A DNA stretch of 64,000 bases from Lactarius indigo (Eukaryota; Basidiomycota; Agaricomycetes; Russulales; Russulaceae), in the NCBI GenBank assembly GCA_025766275.1, contig JAFKAC010000025.1, positions 496,001 through 560,000 of the forward strand, written 5' to 3'. Every line of letters starts with the position of its first letter. Position 1 is the stretch's first letter. The position numbers and the translations under genes were made by a program. The notes beneath the pieces are model-generated. The model was given only the letters and a program-made list of their open reading frames with translations. It ran no database searches and was not told where the DNA came from. This document shows, one piece after another, positions 34,101 to 45,039 of this stretch.

Positions 34101-34593
34101 GTAGCTAGCGCTAACGTCGTTGATCGCCTGAGGGTAGTCGCAGATATAAAAACCAGTCTGGACGGAACCAGTGGGTACATACGGAAAGGAGGATTCAGAA
34201 ACCAGCGAGAATCGCTTTTGCTGGCGGAAATGGCTAGACGGATTGTAGTGTAGCCGTGCAGAACGAGGAGCCAACATACCAGACCAATACCTTCTCCGAG
34301 CACAGTACTGGTAAATAGGGTATACAAGACTTGCACCGACCGCTTGAGCCATTTCATCACTCTGCCGTCGTCCTCTCGATACTTTCGAAACGCTTGTGCT
34401 TGATCTTGGAGCACAGCAATGACAGAGTCAGCAGAGTCACAATATTTGAGCTTGAGGACAAGCTCATTGTGGATCAAATTTGTCCCACACCGCTTCTCGT
34501 ACTCACTCAAGGCAGCCTCGAAGAGCATCGAAGGTCGGGAGAAACGATTGAGGATACCACGCTCGGGCTTCCCGTAGCCTGAGACCGTGACAT
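31119..34593 (-). CDS. Goodbye-NACHT-ankyrin NLR-like protein, probably damaged
   Basis: This is a STAND ATPase of the fungal NLR type. Minus-strand exons are about 34528-34280, 34233-34203, 34127-33932, 33879-33727, 33670-33629, 33577-33536, 33476-33306, 33246-33222, 33162-32563 and 32511-31455. The Goodbye-type N-terminus reads FEAALSEYEKRCGTNL, then SADSVIAVLQDQAQAFRKY and RRLDIYTKIPP. The Walker A motif GKPGSGKS is restored across intron 33247-33305, and Walker B is YIIVDALDECP. A winged-helix-like LRVEELAEFLALDF follows, then ankyrin repeats. Lesions are a TAG at 31455-31457 between GGGHL and IVELL, with four more ankyrin-like repeats in frame to 31119, and a phase conflict at the second splice junction near 34128-34202. 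An in-phase ATG (34528) starts MLFEAAL; ATG 34593 would need a one-base shift. A truncated functional product is possible. Confidence 0.75.
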
Positions 34594-34834
34594 GATCATG
34601 TTGGTTAGTTTCGAGGTTCCAAAGTGATTACGTCAGGGTCTGTATAATTAGATAAACGGAGGCCCGAGCGCCACAGTTGAGCACGCTTTCAGCCTGAGGT
34701 CGAGCATTCTGTGTGCTACACAGTCCGAGAAAACGAAATGAAGAGTAAGAACAAAAGCGAAGTGTAGGGATATCTCTACACGCTTATGTAGTTCAAGACT
34801 TTAGTCCTTGGAGGAAATCCAGAGGCTCAGAACT

Positions 34835-34995
34835 TGACTCAGAAGGTGTGCGCCAACACATTCTTATTCCTATCTTCGAGCCTCATAGTAACCTGCATCA
34901 GCTCATTATGTAGAACCGTCAAGTGTTTCAGAACCAACATTGTGCGAGAAAACAATCGATACGATGCGTCTCAGAGGCAGTGTCCTAGGGAAACG
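34835..34995 (+). promoter_or_regulatory. Diverged copy of the conserved upstream block
   Basis: The words GTGCGCCAACACATT, CGAGCCTCATAGTAA, CCAACATTGTG and GAGGCAGTGTCCTAGG match, in the same order, the block found upstream of each MLKL-like gene (36283-36440, 40655-40815, 45718-45878). Here the gene is missing and the NLR-like gene starts 240 bp away in the opposite direction. It is either a shared regulatory sequence or a remnant of a fourth unit. Confidence 0.55.
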
Positions 34996-35056
34996 GTAAC
35001 TGCACAGCCAGGCGACTCCGAGTCGGACTCGGAACGACTATCGCCTGCCTACTAAG

Positions 35057-35130
35057 TTCGTACAGTTCACATTGATTCCGCGCTTTGTCACGCGTCTGGG
35101 ACCTGGGCGCCAGTGCGTCTTCCTCACTAG
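35057..35130 (+). pseudogene. Short MFS transporter remnant, unit A
   Basis: About 70 bp match the MFS copy at 44406-44480 (QFILIPRIVARLGPG-like), ending at a breakpoint where reversed NLR sequence begins. The 5' part of the MFS gene is absent from this unit. Confidence 0.55.
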
Positions 35131-35540
35131 CGTCCTTGACGCTATTTCTGTTAATATTATCATCTAGGTGCAACAGAACGGAGAGGGACGTTCGCACAGC
35201 GGTAGTGTGGGCGGGTTTGAGTAAGATGTGGTGTCGTGCAATGCGTCCCCTTGCAAGACCGCTCAACATGGATCCAAAAAAAACAGCCCGCTCGACATGA
35301 CAAATCCATAATGAGAAAATTGGACAACCCGTGGACAATCCACAGTGATGACGGCGAACAACATAGAGAGCACAACACCACCAGCTGTTTCCCCGGGTCA
35401 AGGTGAGACCAACGTGGGGGTTTCCCGGTATTGAGTGCAAGAAATTGCAAGCTCCTCTGCCCGAAGCGGTCTGGAAGCCACGGCAATGCAGAACCAGTAT
35501 CCATGTGTGCCAGATGCATCCCGGAAGGCCTTGTTCAGAT
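35122..35540 (-). pseudogene. NLR fragment, unit A
   Basis: The minus-strand translation gives SVLLHLDDNINRNSVKDA and, in shifted frames, GNPHVGLTL and MDTGSALPWLPDRF. These correspond to the region after NACHT of the full gene at 31119-34593 (LSVLLQLDKNINRNSTKD). Several frameshifts break it. It is joined head-on to MFS sequence at about 35125-35135. Confidence 0.6.
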
Positions 35541-35579
35541 GACAGTATACTGTAAATACACACTTACTTACGAAAATCT

Positions 35580-36282
35580 CTCAGACAGAGGAAGTCCGAC
35601 CTTTAAATCTGTGGGTATTTCATTTCTTATTCTAAAATGTGTACCACGCCACGCACATTCCAAGTACCACACGAACACCTATATAAGACGGCTCTCATCA
35701 CCTTGGGTCGTCAGTCTCTCTTTTCTTCTTTCTTCTACCTCTTGCGTATTCTCTGAACCGCTCTGGGAATTCACGATCTTTCAGAATATATGAATTTCTA
35801 CGTTTCCGTGCGATCGACCTCAGTGTTGTCGGCAATCCGGCAGACTTACATACACCCTTCGATACCTACGTCATGTAGTTGGGTCTTGTTAGAACGCGTA
35901 AATTCTGAGATACAGTGTAGACATTTATGGCAGTGGGCAGCCAAATAGGTGAGCAACGCGTGAACGTTCGAGGTCTGGAGTAGGGCGATTGCTGCTATCT
36001 CCTCAATATTATTGATAGATAACCGTTTAACTTCGGTAATAATACGACTATCTAATATGTCGGTCTAGCCTCGGTTTGTTGGACTGTCCGTTCCGGGCTG
36101 TATCCCAACAGACAGGACGCCTCACGAGATTTCTTCCTCTTTCCATCAACTCGTGTTCGCGTCTGAAGTCATGGCAAAAGACATATAGCTGTTGATATCC
36201 CTCAAGTGATTACGGCCTTTCTAATTATAAGTAAGTTGCGTACTCAAACTGGGCCAAACAAGAATTACCGTGACACCACTAA
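35580..36282. other. Unit A promoter-like block and small minus ORF
   Basis: CTATATAAG at about 35689-35697 is followed by CT-rich sequence and the dispersed block shared with 14632-14850 and 45118-45300. On the minus strand at about 35878-36055 a frame reads IITEVKRLSINNIEEI, then ALLQTSNVHALLTYLAAHC. The same frame is kept in unit C (45235-45501). It is not recognised and may be a relic of a gene that was once here. Confidence 0.4.
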
Positions 36283-36440
36283 TGCGTGTACGCAAACGGA
36301 TTAGATCATCCCTCTCCTCGAGCCTGAGCCTCTTAGCCCACATCAGCACACTAGGTGGAGCCGTTGAGTGTCCCAGAACCAACATTGTGAGAGCAGGCTG
36401 CACACACGATGCATTTCATAGGCAGTGTCCTAGGATTCGC
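36283..36440 (+). promoter_or_regulatory. Conserved upstream block, unit A
   Basis: This block contains GCGTGTACGCAAACG, GAGCCTGAGCCTCTTAGC, CCAACATTGTGAGAG, GATGCATTTCATAGG and CAGTGTCCTAGGA. It lies 120-280 bp before the ATG of the MLKL-like gene and is kept in all units, so it is the best candidate for the promoter region. Confidence 0.5.
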
Positions 36441-36562
36441 CGGCGAACAGCCATAGCCTGCTTGTGTGCACTTTTTTTTGCCGCCGGCGTTGTTCCTCCT
36501 AGTTGGAAGCTAGGGTGCTCACACCTCTACACCTCCCCATTACCACCAATTCGTCGCCCGTA

Positions 36563-37696
36563 ATGTCGCCCAAACAGTTTTTTCGCAACTTGAAGCAAAG
36601 GACCCATATGTCTCATCCTGCAACGTCTAGTGATCAGGCCCTGTTGGCAGCTCGTAGGTGTTACCTCAGTCACTACAATACAATTTGCTGAGTGTGTTTG
36701 GCCAGAGGGTACCACCGTCGTTCCCAATCCAGCTTCGCAAATCGACACCCATGACGATATTGCAATGGGCGCGATTCAAACATCACTCGCACTTATCAAG
36801 GAGGGGAGTTCCCTCGCAACCAAGTTCCCGTTCATCGCCCCCATCGCAGGTCTCCTACTTCAAGCACTCACCATACGCGATGCACGTCTTACCCACATTT
36901 CCTTTGATCGTGTTCTGATAAATGTGTCTCCAGGAAGTGAAGCAATATAAAGGGGAGTGCGAAATTGTTATGGGAAAACTCGCGAGAATCGCAGGGATCA
37001 TTGTCGATGTCTGCGAAAAGTATAACATGAGCGAGGAAGAACTGCCGACTACTCTGCTGAATATTCTGAGATCTCTTCAAAGGTTCGTCCCTTCGGTGAC
37101 TATCACGTTCGCTGAGCCTCACGATCTGACGAAGGACCAGAGAGTTGGATAGGATAGAGCAGGTGCTGAAGAGGTGCTCGAAGCGAAAGGGCATCAAAGG
37201 GGTCGTTCTACGCAAGGATCTATTGACGAAGATCAGGCAATGTGATGTGGAGTTATCTAACGTGCTTCAAGCATTCCAGGTATGCCTTTTTCTTATTTGC
37301 GTCAGTTGGGTGATATATTTCCCTGTAGGTTGAACTCGGATTGGACATTCGGTTTGCGTTGATTGTGCAGAGAAGAGAGGTGGGTACACCAATATGAATT
37401 ATAATTTGTGTGGTTGACACTCACGCTGCGGTCATAGCCAATTGAAGCAACACCGTAAGTTCTTGCAGTGTTGCGAGATGCTATCGTGTGCTGATGTTGC
37501 CTCTTCTAGGCGTATTCTCACGGAGTCGAATGAGCTGATTGTCCGTGGTGGCCATTTTGGGACTTCTTTAGACCAGTCCGACGTAATTAGTCAGTTGAAG
37601 ATCACGCGATCAGCGCTCTACACTTTTTTTTTTTACCCTTATCACCGAGGGCATGTTATACACGACTCCTCAACTATACACGACTCCTCAACTTAA
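36563..37696 (+). CDS. Stand-alone MLKL-type four-helix domain protein, copy A
   Basis: Seven exons join in phase: 36563-36653, 36706-36881, 36934-37082, 37141-37279, 37329-37379, 37438-37454 and 37510-37696 (269 residues). After a basic N-terminus (MSPKQFFRNLKQRTH) the sequence is helical: AIQTSLALIKEGSS, VKQYKGECEIVMGKLARIAG, NILRSLQRELDRIEQVLKR and VELGLDIRFALIVQRRE. This pattern matches the MLKL-like N-terminal four-helix domain found in fungal NLRs, which is linked to membrane-targeted cell death. No NACHT or kinase follows. Intron 2 has GC instead of GT (36882), whereas copy B has GT. The last exon reads into T-rich, repeat-like sequence, so the true C-terminus is unsure; without that splice the protein stops at 37458. 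Confidence 0.65.
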
Positions 37697-38794
37697 TTTC
37701 GCTTAAGTAGTGGACAGCTCAGCTCGTGTCTACCGTACTGTACCTGAAAATGAACACCTACTGTGTCACTCCTATCACTCTTCTAAAACTGGGCTTGGTC
37801 GCACACTTCGATGGGTTGTAGCTCTGGGTCTCTCAGTGGCGTGTCAAACTGGATGGCGTTGTACTCCAATTCTCAAAATGTTGAGGGCCAAAGCCATCAA
37901 CGACGGCAGCAGCCGCCTGCCAATACGCCGAGATGCAGTGTTTTCCAATGACACTGCCCGATTTTAATACTGATCGCATGCCGCTGGGGTCAGTATTCGG
38001 GGCGGTGGCGGCCTCTTATGGCGTCTGGCCCGGGGACGAGAATGGATCTGCGTCCCTGAGCCATCCTCTGTTGTCAGGGCCCCTTCCCATTCGCTCTCCC
38101 ACTACTTTCGCATAACGAGGCATGCGAACAGGGTATACAGAGGGGAGGTATACAAACGATATTCGAATCCACCCCATTCACTACAGTAGCGCTCACTAAT
38201 GATGAAAGCACGAGAGTCACGGTACTATACATGTGCTTCTCGACGTGACCAGCTCGAAAAACAAGATACAGCTGATACGGTGATTTGTACATTCTGCCGT
38301 ATCCACCCTCGTCTACGCCCATGACTGAGTTACGTATGTGCTTCCCTTTGATACCCTCCGACCATGGTTCCATGGCTGCGTTATCCTGTATCGCCTTGAT
38401 CAGTCCATCGTCAATCAAATCATCGAATTGTAATGACACCGATAGCAAAAATAATAGGGGGGACTGTGGTAGAGCCCGTTCATAAGGGCTCCACGAGAAG
38501 AGAGGACGAGAACTCGATGAGCGCTATGAATGAGGATGCCATTCTTGGCCCGGGCCGGCTGAGCCAATTGATTATGTTATTCACATGCTAGTGCCAGTGA
38601 GCATGCGCACACTTCTTGAGACCAATACTGTAGCAAGCGAACATCTGACCCCAAAGCAATGGCTCTAATCCATCACCAGAGCACTTACAATAGGCCGCCT
38701 GCTACCTGAAGCTATAACCGGTCTTCACTAGAGCTCTTAATGCCGGGTTATTCTGAGACCCGCTGTCCTAATTATCAAACACTCCACCCCCCGC
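37697..38794. repeat. Downstream segment of unit A
   Basis: This segment of about 1.1 kb is present after each MLKL-like gene (42096-43150 and 47153-48267). Copies A and C are almost identical. It carries no convincing gene; the minus-strand frame at 38074-38448 is not kept intact in all copies. Its right end leads straight into the MFS copy of the next unit, so it may once have contained that gene's promoter. Confidence 0.6.
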
Positions 38795-40063
38795 ATGTCT
38801 CCTGCGAAATCGTCCCAGGTCGTCGTTGATGAAGAGATGCCTCTTATTCACGACAGCTATGCACAACGAAAGCCGACACCTTTACCAAAGACCCAGCTCT
38901 TCCTCCTTCTCTTGGTCCGCCTCGCGGAGCTAATCATGTCCCAACCCATCAACCCTACATCGACGAGGTCGGTTCCTGTTCATTCGCAACGCACCAGCAC
39001 TGATATTCTACTTTTTTGCGTTCAGCATGTCAGCGACCTTTCGATAGTTGGCGGCGACAAGCGGAAAGTGGGCTATTACTCAAGGCTGCTCGTACGTACC
39101 GTCCACTCACTTCAGCGCCACTTGCCGCTCACCGACCTCCAGTGGAGCCGCGTCTCCAACCACACAGAGAGCAAGTCTATCCTCTTATTATGTCCCGAGG
39201 GTTCCGTGGTACCGACAATCCTGTTCGGCCTTTCCCGTTCCTCCCGGGCCTTGTTCTCAAGTGCGCCTGACCTCTGCTCACCGCCAGCTCGTACGCTGAC
39301 TTGGCGTCATAGTATGTTCGCGGAGCTTGCGGACTAGACCAACGTCGCGCGGGAGTTTTCGTTGTCGCTGACGGCTCACACGGCCGGTTATATGATATGG
39401 TGCGACCTATCTCTATCTTCCTCTTCGCTGACGACATTCCGGAACCTTTAAGCCTTTCATAGGTGGCGCCTTGTCGCGACCGCAAGATCACCGACCAGAT
39501 CATCCCATTCTGGGTCAAATATTCGTATTTCCTGCCGTGCCTGGTGGCTGCTGGCTGTGCCCTCATATAATCGTGACAGCGATGTATTTGGAAGAAGGCT
39601 TCCCGAAACTTTTGGGGGACGAATCGCGGGCTAATACATCATCGTCGAAACACATTAGAACGCCACCTTTCGGCGAAGGTCCAGTCCACGAAGGCCGATT
39701 CTGGACATCACATCACAGAAGAAGTGTGTGACCCAGACTCCAAAACAAGAGCCAGAGGGGTCTCTGCCGCTGCGCGCGCTGCTCACGAGACCCGTCCTAG
39801 TATCGGTATCCAGCTACGCGATGCTTGATGTGGCTCCGATGACACTCATTCCGCTGGTCTGGGTGACGCCCGTCGAGCTCGGCGGAATCGACTCTGATCT
39901 CAATCCTACGTCCATCGATATGTGGATGTCCAGATACGGATGTCTGAACGGCCCCGTCCAGTTCACATCGTTCCCGCATGTCGTCGCACGTCTCGGACCC
40001 GGGCACGTTTTCCTCACTAGCGTCCTTGATACCTTTTCTGTTGATATTCAAATTATCGTCTAG
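38795..40063 (+). pseudogene. MFS transporter pseudogene, unit B
   Basis: This is a relative of the MFS gene at 17756-25353. It starts with MSPAKSSQVVVDEEMPLIHD and LPKTQLFLLLLVRLAEL. SIVGGDKRKVGYYSRLL and FGLSRSSRALF follow in later exons. In the second half SVSSYAMLDVAPMTLIPLVW and MWMSRYGCLNG are clear. A TAG at 39335-39337 replaces the Glu of ELADETNVAR that is preserved in unit C, and several other segments are shifted. After GPGHVFLTS, around 40015-40025, the sequence switches to reversed NLR sequence, so the last third of the transporter is lost. Confidence 0.8.
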
Positions 40064-40495
40064 CTGCAGCAGCACGGAAACGCACGCTCGCGCGACGACC
40101 GTGTGGGTGGGTCCGAGTGAGATGTGGTGCCGCGCGACACATCCCATCGCAAGCCGGTTCGACATCAGAAACCTCCAGCGTCTACGCGGCAGTCGTTCGG
40201 CCCATGCGTCAGTCAGTCTAATCGCCGCAAAATAGCTTTGGCATCATTCTCCCCAAAAAGCTTCTTCCCGAAAATTTCTAGTCCACTTGAGCCATTTCGT
40301 CACTCTGCTGTCGTAGCCTCGATACTTCCGAAACGCTTGTGCTTGATATTGAAGCACAGCAATGACGGAACCAGCAAACTCACAACTTTAGAGCTTGGAG
40401 ACGAGCTCATTTCCGACCAAATTTGTCCCAGCCCGCTTCTAGTACTCGCTCAAGGCAGCCTCGAAGTGATTGAAGGTCAGAAGAAACGTTGAGAA
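40010..40495 (-). pseudogene. Rearranged NLR fragment, unit B
   Basis: The minus strand first gives Goodbye-domain sequence (antisense of 40290-40480: SVIAVLQYQAQAFRKY-like) and the Goodbye end (about 40190-40280). It then jumps to the post-NACHT part (MSNRLAMG, then VARACVSVLLQLDDN, 40030-40165). The NACHT ATPase and most exons between are missing. The arrangement differs from units A and C, which keep only the post-NACHT part. Confidence 0.6.
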
Positions 40496-40654
40496 CACTG
40501 CACTATTGTAAAGCCCGCAAAAGTCATCATGCATCATGCATCATGGTTTGAATTGTTCCCTCAAGTGATTACGTAAGAATCTATCTACGTAAGTTACGTA
40601 CCCGAACTGGGCCAAACGAAAATTACCGTGACACTAGTAGTGCCAGTGCGTGTG

Positions 40655-40815
40655 CGCAAACGCATCCAAGTTTATACCATCTCTCTCCTCCAGCCTGAGC
40701 CTCTTGGCCAACATTAGCACACTTGATGGAGCCGTTGATTGTCCCAGAGCCAACAATGTGTGAGCAGGCTGCACACACGATGCATTTCATAGGCAGTGTC
40801 CTAGGATCCGCCGGC
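40655..40815 (+). promoter_or_regulatory. Conserved upstream block, unit B
   Basis: The same ordered words as in unit A are present (GCGTGTGCGCAAACGCAT, GAGCCTCTTGGCC, CCAACAATGTGTGAG, GATGCATTTCATAGG, CAGTGTCCTAGGA). The copy is more diverged than A is from C. Confidence 0.5.
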
Positions 40816-40934
40816 GAACATCCATCGCCTGCATGTGTACATGTTTTTTTTGCCGCCGGCGTTGTCCCTCCTAGTTGGAAATGAGGGTGCTCACACCTCT
40901 ACACCCCCCCATTACCACCAATTCGTTGCCCGTA

Positions 40935-42095
40935 ATGTTGCCCAAACAGTTTTTTCGCAACTTGAAGCAAAGGACCCATAAGTCTCGTCCGGCAACTTCT
41001 GGTGATCAGGCCCCGTTGGCAGCTCGTAGGTGTTACCTCAGTCTCTACAATACAATTGTCTGAGTGTGTTTGGCCAGAGGGTACCACCGTCGTTCCCGAT
41101 CCAGCTTGGCAAATCGACACCCATGACGATATTGCAATGGGCGCAATTCAAACATCACTCGCACTTATCAAGGAGGGGAGTTCCATCGCAACCAAGTTCC
41201 CGTTCATCGCCCCTATCGCCGGTCTCTTGCTTCAAGCACTCACCATACGCGATGTACGTCTTTCACACATTTCCTTTGACCATGTTCTGATAAATGTGTC
41301 TCCAGGAAGTAAAGCAATATAAAGGGGAGTGTGAAATCGTGATGGGAAAACTCGCCAGGATCGCAGGGATCATCGTCGACGTCTGCGAAAAGTATAACAT
41401 GAGCGAGGAAGAACTGCCGACTACTCTGCTGAATATTCTGAGATCTCTTCAAAGGTTCGTCTCTTCGGCGACTGTCCCGCTCGCTGAGCCTCACGATCTG
41501 ACGAAGGACCAGAGAGTTGGATAGGATAGAGCAGGTACTGAAGAGGTGCTCGAAGCGAAAGGGCATCAAAGGGGTCGTTCTACGCAAGGATCTATTGACG
41601 AAGATCAGGCAATGTGATGTGGAGTTATCTAACGTGCTTCAAGCATTCCAGGTATGCCTTTTTCTTATTTGCGTCAGTTGGGTGATATATTTCCCTGTAG
41701 GTTGAACTCGGATTGGACATTCGGTTTGCGTTGATTGTGCAGAGAAGAGAGGTGGGTACACCAATATGAATTATAATTTGTGTGGTTGACACTCACGCTG
41801 CGGTCATAGTCAATTGAAGCAACACCGTAAGTTCTTGCAGTGTTGCGAGATGCTACCATGTGCTGATGTTGCCTCTTCTAGCTGTATTCCCAAGGAGTCG
41901 AACGAGCCTGGCCATTTTGAGACTTCTTTAGACCAGTCTGACGTAATTATTCAGAAGATCACGCGATCATCGATCACCGCTGTACACACTTTTTTTTTTT
42001 TGTTCTCACCCCTAGGGAACAATGTGTATACCTTGTGTCTCACTACTACGAGCAGTGTAAGCGGCCACAGCCTCGACTTAATTTCGCTTAAGTAA
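40935..42095 (+). CDS. Stand-alone MLKL-type four-helix domain protein, copy B
   Basis: This is a paralogue of copy A with the same seven-exon layout. It starts MLPKQFFRNLKQRTH and keeps AIQTSLALIKEGSS, VKQYKGECEIVMGKLARIAG, ELDRIEQVLKRCSK and DIRFALIVQRRE. Intron 2 begins with a canonical GTACGT at 41254. The last exon (from about 41881) differs from A by substitutions and small gaps and ends SLDLISLK at 42093-42095, so the tail is the least conserved part. Among the three copies this one has the best splice signals. Confidence 0.65.
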
Positions 42096-43150
42096 TGGAT
42101 CCAACTCACTTCGTGTCTATCGTACTGTACATGAACATGAACACGTACTGTGTCGCACTCCTATCACTCCTCTAAAATTGGGCTTACTCGCACGCTTTGA
42201 TTTTACGAGTCGTGGCTCTGGGTCTCAGTGATGTGTTAAACCGGATGGCGTTGCACCCCAATTCTCAAAGTGTTGAGGGCCACACCATCAATGACAGCAA
42301 CAGCCACCTACCAATACGCCAAGATGCGGTGTTTTCCAACAACACTGCCTGACTCTAATAATGATTGCATGACGCTGGGGTCAGTATTGGGGACGGCAGG
42401 TGGCGGCCTCTTATGGCGTCTACACTGGCCCAGGGATGAGAACGGATGTGCGGCCCTGAGCCATCCTCTGTTGTGAGGGCCCCCTTCCCATTTGCTTTCC
42501 CGGACCCCCACTACTTTCGCAGAAGGAGGCATGCGAACAGGGTGCGCAAAAGGGAGGTGTACAAACGGTATTCGCATCCACCCCACTCATTACTGTACCA
42601 CTCACTAGTGAAATCGAGTGATGAAAGCATGAGGGTTACGGTACTATACATGTACATCTCGACGTGACCAACTCGAAGAACAAGATACAGTTGATACAGC
42701 AGCTTCTACATTTCTGTCGTATCCACCCTCTTTCGGCACCAGGCTCACAACTAAGTTACGTGCTCCCCTTCAATACCCTGTAACCATGGTCCTGTGGCCT
42801 GTGTTATCCCGTATTGCATTGATCAGTCTATCATCAATTAAACTATCAAGCCATTACGACACTGATGGCGAAAGCCATAGGGGAGTTGTGGTGGAGCCCG
42901 TTCAAAAGGAGAGGATGCTTTTCTTGGCCCGGGCCGGCTAAGCCAATTCATTATGTTGGTGATGCGCACATTCATTTGGACTAATAGCGGACGAACATCT
43001 GACCCCAGAGAAAAAATGGCTCTAATCATCACCGGCGCACCTATTGTACAATGGGCCGTTTACTATAGCCTGTCTTCACTGGAGCTTTTGATGGCGAGTT
43101 ACGCTGAGACCCACCGTCCTCGCTAACAACTCGACCCCACCCCCAACCCA
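42096..43150. repeat. Downstream segment of unit B
   Basis: This corresponds to 37697-38794 and 47153-48267 but has more substitutions and small gaps. No gene is supported. It runs directly into the MFS pseudogene of unit C. Confidence 0.55.
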
Positions 43151-43152
43151 CC

Positions 43153-44490
43153 ATGTGTCTCTTGCGAAATCGTCGTCGCTGATGAGGAGACGCCTCTTCT
43201 CCATGACAGAGCACAGCGAAAACTGACGCCGCTACCCAAGACCCAGCTCTTCCCCCTTCTCTCTGTCCGCCTTGCAGAGCCAAATGTGCCCCATTCCATC
43301 AGCCCCTACATCAGCGAGGTGGGTTCTCGTCCATTAGTGATGCGCTGGCACTGATACTTCACTATTGTTGCGTTCAACTTCTTAGCAACCTTTTGGTAGT
43401 CGGCGGCGACAGGCGGAAAGTGGGCTATGACACCGCACTGCTCGTACGTACCATCTGCTCGCCTCAACACCGGCGGCCGCTCATCGAAGGATCACAGATA
43501 TCCCTACATTATGCCACTGAAGCCGTCACCACCCTCCAGTAGAGCCGGTGCTCTGATCATATAGGGTGCAGGTTCATCCTCTTATTGGGTCTCGCGGGCT
43601 CGGTGGTATCAACAATCCTGTTCGACCTTTCCCGTTCCTTTTGGGTGCTCCTCCTCAGGTGCGCATGACCGCTTTCCAACGCAAGTTCGTACACTAATTC
43701 GGCATCATTCGCAGTCGCTATTTGAACGGCGTCCTGAATGGCAGCCTTGGGGTCATACGGAGTATGATTGCGGAGCTCGCAGACGAGACCAACGTCGCGC
43801 GCAAGGTCTTTCGTCGTTGCCTATGGCCCACGTGGCTGGTTACATGATAGGGTTCTGCCTATCTCTCTCTTTCCCTACATTCGCTGACGACATTCCGGAA
43901 CCTTTATGCCTTTCATTGGTGGTGTATTATCGTGACCTTAAGATCACTGGCCAGATCCCATCTGGCACCATCTTTCGGCCGAATACCCATGCCCCGTGGC
44001 CGCTACCTATGCATTCATATCGTTCTTCGTGATGGCGATATATTTAGAAGTAGGTTTCCTAAAACTTCTGGGGTAGAATCGCGGGCTAATACGTCATTGG
44101 AAGACGTCAGAACGCAACCTTTACAGCAAAGGTCCAGTCTGCGAAGACCGATCTGGACATAGTATCGCAGAAGAAGAGTGTTGGGGTCCCGAAGCAAGAC
44201 CCGGAGGGGTCGCTGCTGCTACGCGCGCTTATCACAAAACCGGTCCTGGTGTCAGTGTCCAGCTACGTGGTGCTCGCGCTGCTCGACATGGCCGCCATGG
44301 CGCTCATCCCACTTGTCTGGCCGACGCTGATCGAGTTCGGCGGGCTCAACCTCAACCCAGCGTCCATCTGCCTGTGGATGTCGAGATATGGGTGTCTGAA
44401 CAGCTTCGTACAGTTCATATTGATTCCGCGCATTGTCGCGCGTCTGGGACCTGGGTGCCAGTGCATCTTCCTCACCAGCATCCTAGATGC
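43153..44490 (+). pseudogene. MFS transporter pseudogene, unit C
   Basis: The N-terminal exon is out of frame after AKSS, and VADEETPLLHD and LPKTQLFPLLSVRLAE continue in another frame. LLVVGGDRRKVGYDTALL, YLNGVLNGSLGVIRSM and ELADETNVARK are preserved, and SVSSYVVLALLDMAAMALIP and MWMSRYGCLNSF follow. The sequence stops matching the transporter at about 44473-44483, where the reversed NLR fragment begins. This is the same breakpoint as in units A and B. Confidence 0.8.
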
Positions 44491-45000
44491 TACTCCTGTT
44501 AATATTATCATCTAGGTGCAACAGAACGGAGAGGCACACTCGCGCAGCGATGGTTTGGGCGGGTTTGAGTGAGACATGGCGCAAAGCGTCCCCTCGCAAG
44601 GCCGCTCAACATGGGTCCAAAAACAAAAAGCCTGCTCGACATCACAAATACATTTTCCGAAAAATGAGAAAATTTGGACAACACGTGGACAGTCCACGGT
44701 GATTGCGGCGAACAAGCTGGAACACGCAGAGAGCACAACATCGCCAGCGTTTTCCCGGGATTAAGATAAGACCAACGTGGGGGTTTCCCTGTATTAAATG
44801 CGAGAAATTGCCGGTTCTTCTGCCTGAAGCGGTATAGAAGCCACGGCGATGCAGAGCCAATGCGTGTATGTTCAGTTTTCCTCATCAATATCCTGTAATG
44901 TACGTTCATTTTGTCCAACGTCCCAGGCAATTCGTCCCATGTGTCCCGGATGCCTCCCGGAAGGCCTTGTCCAGATGACAATATACTGTAAATACACACC
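44478..45000 (-). pseudogene. NLR fragment, unit C
   Basis: On the minus strand, pieces match the full NLR gene after its NACHT part: ERTLQDIDEEN, TRIGSASPWLLYRF (shifted frame), GKPPRWSYLNPGK and VPLRSVAPR. It is broken by frameshifts. It is collinear with the fragment in unit A and nearly the same length. Confidence 0.6.
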
Positions 45001-45039
45001 TACTTCCGAAAATCTCCCCAGACAGAGGAAGTCCGACCT

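Noticed and set aside
38074..38448. 124-codon minus-strand frame in the downstream segment of unit A
   Set aside because: The matching frame is shorter in unit C and broken in unit B, so it is probably chance within duplicated DNA.
38795..44515. Units B and C MFS copies as functional transporters
   Set aside because: Both have stops or frameshifts and lose the C-terminal third at the NLR breakpoint.
35122..45000. NLR fragments as separate small genes
   Set aside because: They are frameshifted partial copies of one exon region of the gene at 31119-34593.
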